Shown here: positions 52,525 through 61,443 of the stretch, one piece after another
Position numbering within the stretch: position 1 is the stretch's first letter
Layout: the number at the start of each line of letters is the position of its first letter
Source of the DNA: Chitinophagaceae bacterium T5-Br10_B2g13
GTDB lineage: Bacteria > Bacteroidota > Rhodothermia > Balneolales > Balneolaceae
Assembly (NCBI GenBank): GCA_001564065.1
Contig: LKNA01000003.1
Span: 1-64,000 of the forward strand
Direction of reading: 5' to 3'
DNA: 64,000 nucleotides
Notes under the pieces: model-generated
What the model saw: the letters and a program-made list of their open reading frames with translations, nothing else
Database searches by the model: none
What the model was told of the DNA's origin: nothing
Made by a program: the position numbers and the translations under genes

Positions 52525-54942
52525 ATGAGTGGATCCAAAAGATACCGTTTTCCCAGCGCATCATACCCGGCCGTTAGGGTTATGCTTTTAATGGTAATGG
52601 GAATTATCTACGGTTATGTATCGGACCTGAACTTAATCCCTTCCATACTGCTGTTTATTACAGTAGTACTATTTTGGTTTGTATCGGAATTCATACTGAG
52701 AAAAGTTAACATTATTCTCTCATCTCACCTTTCAACCATTCTCTACTGCTTGGTAATATTTACCGCTTCATTTTTATGGTATAAAGTTGCTGACCATAAC
52801 CTTGAAAAAAATTTTAATGAATCCGGCTTCATTCATTTTTATGCCTGGGAAGAAATTGAATTATCAGGTACAGTGAGAGAAAAAGGATATACCACGAGTG
52901 GTAAGAGAGTATATGTTGCAGAAATCGATAAAAGCTTTTTAGAAGAAGGTTTATCAACTTCAAAAAAATACAGAATAAGGCTTTATAATGGTGAGGTAGG
53001 GGGGCGAGATCTGCAAATAGGCAGTTCCTTCAGAGCGGTAGTTCGGCTGTACGAATTTCCTGAAAGAAGAAATCCACATGAATTTGACTATGGGGGCTGG
53101 CTTTATAAGCAACAAATAGCAGCGCATGGCGAAATAACCGAGCTTATAGAAAAGGATGAACCACAAACGGTATTTAGCTGGATAAGCTTAAGAGGATATG
53201 TACAAAAAAATGTGGATGAGCTCTTTAGTCCTCAAACTGCACCCATGGCAAAAGCTCTGTTTCTGGGATATAAGGAAGAGATAGGTGAAGATACGCGGCA
53301 AAATTTTTCAAGGTCAGGACTGTCGCATATTATGGCAGTTTCTGGTTTGCATGTAGGTTTTATTGTAGCTCCAATATGGTTTATCATTCCGTTTCTGTGG
53401 ACTAAAAGGTGGGGGAAGTGGGTTGGTTTAATTCTTTTAACTGTACTGCTATTTGGTTATGCAGGACTTACCGGGTTCAGCGCTTCAGTTAGCAGGGCAT
53501 CACTTATGGCCTGGCTGATTACATACGGCAAGCTTTTTAGTAGAGTTCGCAACTCAATAAACTTGACGGCCGCTGCTGCAATAATATTGTTGATAGTCAA
53601 TCCATACCAGCTGTTTGATGTGGGTTTTCAGCTGTCGTTCGGTGCTGTTTTTACAATTCTCTTGTTGATGCCCGAAGCTCAGCGAATCATGCCGGCCAGA
53701 TATCGCTATGGTAAAATTGGCGCCTTAGCTACCATAGTCATTATTTCTGTGGTGGTGCAGGCAGGATTGTTTCCAATTCTCACCTACTACTTTGGGGAGT
53801 TTTCAATAGCCGGGCCTATAGCCAATGCATTGGTCATTCCAATAATGACGGTTACCGTGCCGGCAGGTTTAGCTATTTCATTACTTCCGATGTCATCAAA
53901 TATCATGCTGTCCTATGGAGCAATACCGGTAGAGTGGAGTTTAATATGGATAGAATCTGTGGCAGAGAGTATTGGTAAAAGTGAATTGAGCTATTTCACA
54001 ATTTCAAACGAATCGTTATTAATTTTTCTGCTATGGGGCTTAATGATCCTGTTTGGCGGTTCAATTAGGATTCCGGAGTTGAGATGGAAACTTTGTATTG
54101 CAGTTTTACTTGTTTTCAACCTTTTTATGATTGAGCAAATTTTCCAAAACAAAGGGCAAAGCCAACTTAAAATAACATTTCTGGATGTGGGGCAGGGAGA
54201 TGCAGTACATATTCAGACGCCTTCAGAAAAGCATATTTTAGTGGATGTTGGCAGGTGGAACCCGGGTTACGACAGCGGTTCAAGAGTGATTACTCCCTAT
54301 CTGAAACATAGAGGCGTGGAAACGGTTGATGCTGTAATACTTTCACATCCGCACGCAGATCACATCGGAGGAATTGAATCGGTTATGAATGAATTTAAAG
54401 TGCTAAATATTTATCAAAGCAGTTACGAGTATGAGAGCCAGCTTTATAACAATTATGTAAGAAAAGCCGATTCATTGGGTATATCTGTGCAAAATGTTTA
54501 TGCGGGTGATCTTATTGATATTGAAAGCAACCTGCGATTATACGTTTTAGGGCCTCTGGAAAAAGAAACAAAACCGTCGAATCCCAATAACTATTCTGTA
54601 GTAGTAAAAATAGTTTATGGAGATCAATCCATACTGTTAACCGGCGATGCAGAAAGCCAACAGGAGCTGGATTTAGTGACTTATTACGGGGACTTTTTAA
54701 GGTCTAATCTATATAAAATGGGTCATCACGGAAGCAGAACCAGCTCAACGAAAACATTTATAGAACATGTAGAACCTGAAATCTCCGTTGCATCTCTTGC
54801 TTTTAGGAATAGATTCCGCCATCCAAACCGGGATGCCGTGAGCAGGGTGAGTACATATAGTGAAGAAAATTACTTTACAAGTTTGGAGGGGGCTGTTGTT
54901 TTTAAATCAAACGGTAAAGGTTTGCAGAGAGTTGAATGGTAG
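52525..54942 (+). CDS. ComEC/Rec2 competence channel protein
   Basis: 805 residues; inner-membrane channel for uptake of single-stranded DNA. N-terminal membrane helices and a DUF4131 OB-like domain (about 45-195), the polytopic Competence domain (about 225-520; AKALFLGYKEEIGEDTRQNFSRSGLSHIMAVSGLHVGFI is its signature) and a C-terminal MBL domain (about 545-800) with FLDVGQGDAVHI, SHPHADHIGG, LTGDAE and MGHHGSRTS. All three domains are present and the metal motif is intact, so DNA degradation activity is plausible. Natural competence of the organism is suggested, not shown. Confidence 0.93.
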   Translation: MSGSKRYRFPSASYPAVRVMLLMVMGIIYGYVSDLNLIPSILLFITVVLFWFVSEFILRKVNIILSSHLSTILYCLVIFTASFLWYKVADHNLEKNFNESGFIHFYAWEEIELSGTVREKGYTTSGKRVYVAEIDKSFLEEGLSTSKKYRIRLYNGEVGGRDLQIGSSFRAVVRLYEFPERRNPHEFDYGGWLYKQQIAAHGEITELIEKDEPQTVFSWISLRGYVQKNVDELFSPQTAPMAKALFLGYKEEIGEDTRQNFSRSGLSHIMAVSGLHVGFIVAPIWFIIPFLWTKRWGKWVGLILLTVLLFGYAGLTGFSASVSRASLMAWLITYGKLFSRVRNSINLTAAAAIILLIVNPYQLFDVGFQLSFGAVFTILLLMPEAQRIMPARYRYGKIGALATIVIISVVVQAGLFPILTYYFGEFSIAGPIANALVIPIMTVTVPAGLAISLLPMSSNIMLSYGAIPVEWSLIWIESVAESIGKSELSYFTISNESLLIFLLWGLMILFGGSIRIPELRWKLCIAVLLVFNLFMIEQIFQNKGQSQLKITFLDVGQGDAVHIQTPSEKHILVDVGRWNPGYDSGSRVITPYLKHRGVETVDAVILSHPHADHIGGIESVMNEFKVLNIYQSSYEYESQLYNNYVRKADSLGISVQNVYAGDLIDIESNLRLYVLGPLEKETKPSNPNNYSVVVKIVYGDQSILLTGDAESQQELDLVTYYGDFLRSNLYKMGHHGSRTSSTKTFIEHVEPEISVASLAFRNRFRHPNRDAVSRVSTYSEENYFTSLEGAVVFKSNGKGLQRVEW

Positions 54943-55020
54943 CGAAGTAAAAAAGAAGTTTGAACGTGGTAGATCGAAGGTGTAATTTCATCAAGTGTGA
55001 ATTAAAAAGAATAGATAATT

Positions 55021-55236
55021 ATGTCAGAAAAGGAACGGCTGAGTTTCGAAGAGGCTTTAAAACAATTGGAAGCAATCGTCGAAAAACTCAATGATAAAGA
55101 AATATCACTCGAAGAATCTGTAGCCTTGTACGAAGAGGGGCAGAAGCTTTCAAAAATATGTTCTGAAACATTGGAAAGCGCGGCTTTAAAAATTGAGAAA
55201 ATAGATCAAAGTAAGAGCGCTCCTGAGAATGAGTAG
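55021..55236 (+). CDS. xseB: Exodeoxyribonuclease VII small subunit
   Basis: 71 residues: LSFEEALKQLEAIVEKLNDKEISLEESVALYEEGQKLSKICSETLESA is the XseB signature. It binds the large subunit XseA, which is not adjacent (and not in the window). 9 bases before dxs, an association seen in many bacteria (xseB-ispA-dxs). Confidence 0.94.
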   Translation: MSEKERLSFEEALKQLEAIVEKLNDKEISLEESVALYEEGQKLSKICSETLESAALKIEKIDQSKSAPENE

Positions 55237-55245
55237 CAGTAAATT

Positions 55246-57168
55246 ATGGAAACATACAAGCCAACCCCGGGCCCCTTATTAGCAAAGATATCATCTCCGG
55301 ATGATCTGAAAAAACTTTCATCGGAACAGCTACAGGATGTGTGCGATGAGTTGAGGGAGTATATCATTGACTCTGTGTCTGTTTATGGTGGTCATTTCGG
55401 AGCCAGCCTTGGTGTGGTTGAGTTAACGGTTGCGCTTCACTATGTATACGATACACCAAGAGATAAGCTGGTGTGGGATGTTGGGCATCAGGCTTATGGC
55501 CATAAGATATTAACCGGAAGAAGAGACCAATTCTATACAAACAGGAGATATAACGGTCTTTCCGGTTTCCCAAAACGATCGGAAAGTGAATACGATGCAT
55601 TTGGCGTTGGTCATTCCAGTACATCCATATCAGCAGCTTTGGGAATGGCCGTTGCATCTGATTTAAACAGTGAGAATAAAAAAGCTGTTGCGGTAATCGG
55701 TGACGGAGCTATGACCGGCGGTATGGCCTTTGAAGCTCTGAATAACGCCGGGGCTCAAAATTCAGACATTTTGGTGATTCTGAATGATAATAATATGTCT
55801 ATTGATCCCAATGTTGGTGCTTTGAAGGAGTACCTGGCAGACATCACGACCAGCAAGACTTTCAATAAAATGCGTGATGAGATTTACGATCTGCTCGGAC
55901 ATTTTAAGTCAGCCGGTGAAAAAATGAGAAAAGTGGCTTCAAAGCTTGAAAAAGCGATGACTGCCGCAATTACACCCGGTGCACTTTTCCAGGCACTTGG
56001 ATTTAAGTACTATGGACCCGTTGATGGCCATAACGTGGATGCCCTGCGAAGACATTTGGAGGATTTGAAAACTGTATCCGGTCCCAAACTGCTGCATATT
56101 GTGACAGTAAAAGGGAAGGGATTTGCACCTGCCGAGCGGGAACAAACAAAGTGGCATGCTCAAAGCAGTCCGTTTGATAAAATTACCGGCAACCCTTTAA
56201 CCAAGCCTAAAACGAAGGAAAAACTACCTCCAAAATATCAGGATGTATTTGGAGAGGCTTTGGTGGAGCTGGCTGAAGATAATGAAGATATCGTGGCTAT
56301 TACGCCTGCAATGCCTAGTGGTTCCAGCCTTTGGCCTATGATGAGAGCTTATCCTGATCGCTCGTTTGATGTGGGTATTGCGGAGCAGCATGCAGTTACG
56401 TTTGCTGCCGGACTCGCAACAGAAGGAAAAAAAGCCTTTGCCGCCCTCTACTCTACCTTTTTGCAGAGAGCCTATGATCAGGTGATCCACGATGTGGCTA
56501 TTCAAAAACTACCGGTTGTTTTTTGTATTGACAGGGCCGGCCTGGTTGGAGCTGACGGACCCACTCATCACGGGCTCTATGATATTTCTTATCTGCGAGC
56601 TGTACCGAATATTATTGTTTCCTCTCCGATGGATGAGCAGGAGCTTCGCGATATGATGTTCACAGCATCTGAGTATGATCAAGGCGCTTGGGCGATCCGA
56701 TATCCGCGTGGCAGGGCGACCGGAATGGAAGTTCGTAAGGAGTTTCAGAGAACAGAAATTGGGAAAGGCAGAGTCATTCAAAAAGGAGAATCGGTTGCGG
56801 TGTTAAGTTTTGGACCGATTGGCAAATATGTAATGGACGCTAATGAATTACTTCAGCAGGAGAATATCCACATTGGTCACTACGATCTGAGATTTGCCAA
56901 ACCACTGGATACAGATATGATCGACTCTGTGTTAGAGTCGTACGATTATATTATCACGCTGGAGGATGGAACCAGACTCGGTGGGTTTGGATCTGCGGTA
57001 GCCGAATATGTGGCTGAAAAGGGCGCAGGTGTACCGGTGAAGATTTTGGGCGTTCCCGACCAAATTATTGAACATGGTTCACAGAGAGAATTGCACGACG
57101 AGGTGGGCATTGGCCCTGACGGTATCGTGGAAACCGTAAAAAATTTATTGGGAATTAAAATTGCCTGA
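55246..57168 (+). CDS. dxs: 1-deoxy-D-xylulose-5-phosphate synthase
   Basis: 640 residues; thiamine-diphosphate enzyme that condenses pyruvate and glyceraldehyde 3-phosphate, the first step of the MEP isoprenoid pathway. ThDP motif GDGAMTGGMAFEALNNAG...LNDNNMSI; the DVGHQAYGHKILTGRRD segment; GHSSTSISAALGMA; the transketolase pyrimidine domain with GIAEQHAVTFAAGLA and HGLYDISYLR. Normal length. ispA is not between xseB and dxs here. Confidence 0.97.
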   Translation: METYKPTPGPLLAKISSPDDLKKLSSEQLQDVCDELREYIIDSVSVYGGHFGASLGVVELTVALHYVYDTPRDKLVWDVGHQAYGHKILTGRRDQFYTNRRYNGLSGFPKRSESEYDAFGVGHSSTSISAALGMAVASDLNSENKKAVAVIGDGAMTGGMAFEALNNAGAQNSDILVILNDNNMSIDPNVGALKEYLADITTSKTFNKMRDEIYDLLGHFKSAGEKMRKVASKLEKAMTAAITPGALFQALGFKYYGPVDGHNVDALRRHLEDLKTVSGPKLLHIVTVKGKGFAPAEREQTKWHAQSSPFDKITGNPLTKPKTKEKLPPKYQDVFGEALVELAEDNEDIVAITPAMPSGSSLWPMMRAYPDRSFDVGIAEQHAVTFAAGLATEGKKAFAALYSTFLQRAYDQVIHDVAIQKLPVVFCIDRAGLVGADGPTHHGLYDISYLRAVPNIIVSSPMDEQELRDMMFTASEYDQGAWAIRYPRGRATGMEVRKEFQRTEIGKGRVIQKGESVAVLSFGPIGKYVMDANELLQQENIHIGHYDLRFAKPLDTDMIDSVLESYDYIITLEDGTRLGGFGSAVAEYVAEKGAGVPVKILGVPDQIIEHGSQRELHDEVGIGPDGIVETVKNLLGIKIA

Positions 57169-57202
57169 TCTCAAATCCTTATCTTTTTTTCTGAAATAAT
57201 AA

Positions 57203-58225
57203 TTGATCAGAAAATATATACCCTTGTCTTACACGCTCAAAGATTTTGATTATCATTTGCCTGAAGAGCTGATTGCTCAAAAACCGGCTATTCCAAGAGA
57301 TCACTCCAGGCTTTTAGTCTATGATCGCGAAAGCGGCACTATCCGGGATGATTATTTCTATAACATCGGCAAGTATCTGCCGTCTCAAACTTCACTGGTA
57401 GTAAATAACAGTAAAGTTGAAAAGTGCCGCCTGCTGTTTAATGACGACAAGATTGAGATATTTGTAACTAAAGCTGTAGACGATCGCATTGTTGAAGCGA
57501 TGGTGCGACCGGGAAAAAAATTCAAGCCGGGAAAAACGGTTGAGCTTGCGGTCGGATTGAGTGCGAAAACCCTGAACATTGCAGAAGACGGAATCCGAAC
57601 CATTGAATTAAGCCGCTCTCTGGATGATGCTATCACGGAAAAATATAAACACACACCGTTTCCTCCATACATAGAACGGGATGAATCGCTTGCAGATCGA
57701 TATCAAACAATCTACGCAAAAGATGAGGGAAGTAAGGCGGCTCCAACCGCGGGACTGCATTTTACGCCTGAGCTGATCAGCAAACTGGAAAAACAGGGAA
57801 TAGAAAAGAAAGAGGTTACTCTGCATGTGGGGTTAGGGACTTTTGCACCGGTAAAAACCGATAAGATCGAAGATCATATTATGCATAGTGAGTGGTATCA
57901 GATTTCTGCTGATCAAGCCAGTGCTTTGAACCGTTCAAAAACCATTACTGCAGTCGGAACCACAAGTGTGAGAGTGCTGGAATCGGCGAAGAAAATTGGG
58001 CAGAAGTTCACGGCCTGCTCCGGAGAAACGGATATTTTCATCACTCCGGGCTATACATTTCAATCCGTAGACCACCTGATTACAAACTTTCACCTTCCCA
58101 AAAGCACCCTTTTAATGCTGATTTCTGCTTTCATAGGGTTTGATGAAATGAAAAAAGTGTATCAACACGCAATTAAGGAGGAGTACAGGTTTTACTCGTT
58201 TGGCGATGCGATGCTTTTGCTCTGA
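57203..58225 (+). CDS. queA: S-adenosylmethionine:tRNA ribosyltransferase-isomerase
   Basis: 340 residues; adds the epoxy-cyclopentanediol to make epoxyqueuosine at tRNA position 34, using SAM. DFDYHLPEELIAQKPAIPRDHSRLLVYDR, NNSKVEKCRLL, PPYIERDESLADRYQTIYAKDEGSKAAPTAGLHFT, VTLHVGLGTFAPV and HSEWYQIS mark the family. The start is uncertain: TTG at 57203 or TTG at 57224 gives SYTLKDFDYHLPEELIAQ, and no ATG is available. It converges with a propeller gene 19 bases later. Queuosine genes tgt, queF are not near. Confidence 0.94.
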   Translation: MIRKYIPLSYTLKDFDYHLPEELIAQKPAIPRDHSRLLVYDRESGTIRDDYFYNIGKYLPSQTSLVVNNSKVEKCRLLFNDDKIEIFVTKAVDDRIVEAMVRPGKKFKPGKTVELAVGLSAKTLNIAEDGIRTIELSRSLDDAITEKYKHTPFPPYIERDESLADRYQTIYAKDEGSKAAPTAGLHFTPELISKLEKQGIEKKEVTLHVGLGTFAPVKTDKIEDHIMHSEWYQISADQASALNRSKTITAVGTTSVRVLESAKKIGQKFTACSGETDIFITPGYTFQSVDHLITNFHLPKSTLLMLISAFIGFDEMKKVYQHAIKEEYRFYSFGDAMLLL

Positions 58226-58244
58226 ACCAAAAATTTAATTCAGA

Positions 58245-59294
58245 TTATAAGGGCCACTCTGCTCGCCAGATTTCTCCCTCAAATTGATTGTTGAAATAGA
58301 GTGCGCTTCGTTCTGCAGAGATTGTAAAATTTTTCGAATTAATTTCCAGATCTGAGTACTGAAGTATTTTCATTTCGGTTCCTTCATTATTCATCCACCC
58401 AACTGTTACGGGTGTATCACTTGGGGTGTTAAAAAGAATAGCTACTCCATCATCAGTCGCCTCGAGATGTGAAGCGTACATCAGAAAGATGATGTTTCCA
58501 CGATCAAGCATTCTTCTATTTGCCTCGATATAGTTTTCGAAAACCTCATCCATAAAGTCGGTTTCAATGAGGTGCTCCCACTGCAGTTCATATTGGTGAT
58601 TGTAGGCCTGTAAAACACCGGTTGTAAGTTGAAAAGAGAAGATTCGTTCACTATTTACCGCCGGCATAACTCTGTTTTTCATAAATGAAGGTACCTGATT
58701 CCGCTCAATGGCCTGCCTTGTTGATGAAATGCTGATATCGTCATCATCACTAGTTAATGATTCTCCAAAATGGTGAATAGTGCTGTTATTTAAACTGGAA
58801 TGGGTGAGCAGGCTTCCATCGTGACCACCCGACTGGAAGTAGAACTCGCCTTTTGATCCGGCCGACATCATCTGTGAATATTGTTGAGAAGAGAGGCTCT
58901 GCTCGTCTAAAAACTCTCCATCAAAAGAGTAGGAGATCAGCTTGGCATTTCCGGGATCGAAACCGAGTATCTCATCATCAAACATCCAGAGAGATGCCAG
59001 ATATTGAAACTCCTCAGGACCGTTGCCCTGATTTCCGAAAGATTGAATTAGCCGATAATCCTCGTCAAATCTGTGAACAACCCCGGCGCCGAAATCGTAG
59101 ACGTAAAGACCTTCGGAAGTTGCCAATATCGATGAGGGCATAGCAAATCGGTCGTCTGTTGTGGTATCGATAACGCGTTCTGCACCGTTCAGTTCCAGAT
59201 TAGTCCGCTCAATCTCAGCAGGAGGTGTATCGGATTGGCATGAGGTAAGTGTTATTAGGAGAAGGGTGAGAGATAAAATGTACCGATTGTGCAT
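58245..59294 (-). CDS. Six-bladed beta-propeller lipoprotein
   Basis: 349 residues. Signal peptide ending in ITLTSC (lipobox Cys19). The body has repeated NHL/6-bladed blades: SEGLYVYDFGAGVVHRFDEDYRLIQSFGNQGNGPEEF, DDEILGFDPGNAKLISYSFDGEFLDEQ, and so on. This matches the 6-bladed propeller family (BF3164-like), of unknown role and common in Bacteroidota. Outer-membrane attached. No partner adjacent. Confidence 0.85.
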   Translation of the reverse strand: MHNRYILSLTLLLITLTSCQSDTPPAEIERTNLELNGAERVIDTTTDDRFAMPSSILATSEGLYVYDFGAGVVHRFDEDYRLIQSFGNQGNGPEEFQYLASLWMFDDEILGFDPGNAKLISYSFDGEFLDEQSLSSQQYSQMMSAGSKGEFYFQSGGHDGSLLTHSSLNNSTIHHFGESLTSDDDDISISSTRQAIERNQVPSFMKNRVMPAVNSERIFSFQLTTGVLQAYNHQYELQWEHLIETDFMDEVFENYIEANRRMLDRGNIIFLMYASHLEATDDGVAILFNTPSDTPVTVGWMNNEGTEMKILQYSDLEINSKNFTISAERSALYFNNQFEGEIWRAEWPL

Positions 59295-59376
59295 AAAAAA
59301 AGTATTATTTAATTAGTACTAACACTGTAGCACAACGCACTGGGAATTGCAAGCCAAACCTACATACTACATATTT

Positions 59377-59595
59377 TCAATTATCCTCTTCCTTATATTG
59401 GGCTTTGTAACCGTTTTTGATTTTCTGATTCATGTGTCGTTTATAATTATCGTACTCATATTTTCGTACGGTAAATTCTGAGTGATAATTTCCGTCATTA
59501 CAGTCTACGTGAAACTTATTTGGATTTTCAGTTTCTGAGATGACTACCTGAATGTCGCCCAGTTTATAGGATTCTATTTCTTTTTTTGTGCTCAT
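59377..59595 (-). CDS. Small hypothetical protein
   Basis: 72 residues, beta-hairpin-like then basic: LGDIQVVISETENPNKFHVDCNDGNYHSEFTVRKYEY, then YKRHMNQKIKNGYKAQYKEEDN. No family recognised, no signal or membrane segment. Its codon use and the absence of an overlapping gene make it plausible. Confidence 0.55.
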   Translation of the reverse strand: MSTKKEIESYKLGDIQVVISETENPNKFHVDCNDGNYHSEFTVRKYEYDNYKRHMNQKIKNGYKAQYKEEDN

Positions 59596-59700
59596 TCTGT
59601 CGATGCGGTTATAGGAATTATTTTGGTTTAAGATAACAGTTTTGTTTTATAGTGATGAATACGGATTTTACTTGTGTCAATTTCAAATAAATGGATCAAA

Positions 59701-60276
59701 ATGAATAAACTGACTTATCTACTATTACCAATTTTGCTTATTACAGTGGCATGTGGAGGTGAGGCCCAAACGGATTTAACTCCTGAATTGCCTCGTGATA
59801 CACCTCAGGAAGCATTTTTTGCCAATGTGTTTTCGTTATGTGGAGAAACCTTTGCCGGAGAATCAACATTCCCCGACGATCCGGATCACGATTTAGTTGA
59901 TACAGAACTTATGGCAACGGTTTCTACTTGTACGGAAGAGCTAATCGAAGTTGATTTTTTGCGTGATGGCGGTACATGGCACGCAACCTGGGTGTTGGAA
60001 ATGCGTGAAAACGGACTGCATCTTTATCACGATCACATCGGTGAAAATGTGTATGAAGAGGGCGAAGCACCTTTGACAGGATATGGCGGGTATGCTGATG
60101 AGAGAGGCAATGAATACCAACAGTATTTCCCTGCAGACGATTACACGGCAGAAATTTTACCGGAAGCAGCAACCAATGTTTGGATGATGCAATACGATCC
60201 TGAAGAGGGAACTTTTGAATACTCTTTAGAAAGGCATCAGGAACCTAGATTCAGAGCGGTTTTGACAAAGCTCTAA
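59701..60276 (+). CDS. Hypothetical lipoprotein
   Basis: 191 residues from the ATG at 59701, which puts the signal peptide MNKLTYLLLPILLITVAC in place with Cys18; an upstream start at 59674 is less likely. The mature part contains FANVFSLCGETFAGESTFPDDPDHDLVDTELMATVSTC with two cysteines, then an HxxxH-like beta region (HATWVLEMRENGLHLYHDHIGEN). Not recognised, perhaps a small secreted binding protein. Confidence 0.75.
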   Translation: MNKLTYLLLPILLITVACGGEAQTDLTPELPRDTPQEAFFANVFSLCGETFAGESTFPDDPDHDLVDTELMATVSTCTEELIEVDFLRDGGTWHATWVLEMRENGLHLYHDHIGENVYEEGEAPLTGYGGYADERGNEYQQYFPADDYTAEILPEAATNVWMMQYDPEEGTFEYSLERHQEPRFRAVLTKL

Positions 60277-60333
60277 AACATAATTAGGGGAGGGTGTAAC
60301 AATTACTCCCTCCTTTTTTCAATTCATAACATT

Positions 60334-61443
60334 GTGCTATTGCATTTTCTTTTACCATATCTGTTCCTTTTATCTTTTGCAGAGATTGAGATTTTTTCAG
60401 TTCCAAATGTGGAAATGGAAACTGAAGAGGAAGTAATATTTTATACATCCTATGGCTATCTGGATGATGAAGAGTGGGTGATACCGCTACGCATCTATGT
60501 ACAGGAAAACCGGTCGAGGGTGGCAAACTTATCACTTAGAGTAGTGAACCGCATCAGAGGTTTAAATGAAGAAGAAAGTGCGCTCTTTAGCTACCGAATC
60601 TCAGATTTTGTGGCAGATAGTGAGTCACGCGAAACTGTAAAATTTATCTTTGACAACGATCCCGATCGTCAAACTTTCTATCTCAATGAAGATGGGAGTC
60701 CTGTAGAAACGAACCTGAACGGCTTTAAAGTTGGAGAAATTCGGCTTTCTATAGAGAAAGCTGACGTATTGTTAAAAAAGCAAAATTCAGAAAATGGATG
60801 GTTAGTGTTTCGTGCCGTATCGGATGAACACTCAGGTATTGGAAGAGTAAGACTGATTGAACAAGAGGGGTTATCGGTAATATCTGATATAGACGATACA
60901 GTAAAAATTTCACAAATACCCGCTGGCAGCAGGGTTGTGATCAGAAATACATTTTTTAAAGAGTATAAACCGGCACCCCGAATGGCCAATTTATACAGTA
61001 ACTGGGACAATGCCGCGTTCCATTATGTTTCAGGATCCCCCTGGCAGCTATATCGTCCGTTAAAAAATTTCCTTTTTAGTGATAATGCAGGGTTTCCGGA
61101 AGGAAGCATGCATATGAAGCAGGTCACCAAAAACCTTTTGAGCATAAATACGTGGCGGGGATTAAATGATTTGATCACAAATGAAAATGTAACATACAAT
61201 CAAAAAATAGATCAGATAAGCCGGATATTTCAACATTTTCCTGATCGAGAATTTATTTTAGTAGGTGATTCCGGTGAGCGAGACCCTGAGGTTTACAGGG
61301 AGATTGCCCGGCGCTATCCTGACCAGATATCTAATATTATAATCAGAGATGTTATTAACGACAGAGAGAACAGGCCGGATCGACTTGAGGGAATGGAAAT
61401 TATTCCGGCGCCAACAATTCAGCCGGGTGTATTCAACCCTTAG
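60334..61443 (+). CDS. DUF2183/App1-like phosphatidate phosphatase domain protein
   Basis: 369 residues, start GTG. An N-terminal hydrophobic segment of about 15 residues may be a signal. Residues 20-175 form a beta-rich domain. The C-terminal App1 catalytic domain (about 185-350) has VISDIDDTVKIS (DxDxT-type motif of HAD-like phosphatases) and SGSPWQLYRPLKNF, GDSGERDPEVYREIARRYPDQI. In yeast App1 this domain hydrolyses phosphatidate; bacterial members are uncharacterised. It overlaps the next convergent gene's stop by 3 bases. Confidence 0.85.
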   Translation: MLLHFLLPYLFLLSFAEIEIFSVPNVEMETEEEVIFYTSYGYLDDEEWVIPLRIYVQENRSRVANLSLRVVNRIRGLNEEESALFSYRISDFVADSESRETVKFIFDNDPDRQTFYLNEDGSPVETNLNGFKVGEIRLSIEKADVLLKKQNSENGWLVFRAVSDEHSGIGRVRLIEQEGLSVISDIDDTVKISQIPAGSRVVIRNTFFKEYKPAPRMANLYSNWDNAAFHYVSGSPWQLYRPLKNFLFSDNAGFPEGSMHMKQVTKNLLSINTWRGLNDLITNENVTYNQKIDQISRIFQHFPDREFILVGDSGERDPEVYREIARRYPDQISNIIIRDVINDRENRPDRLEGMEIIPAPTIQPGVFNP

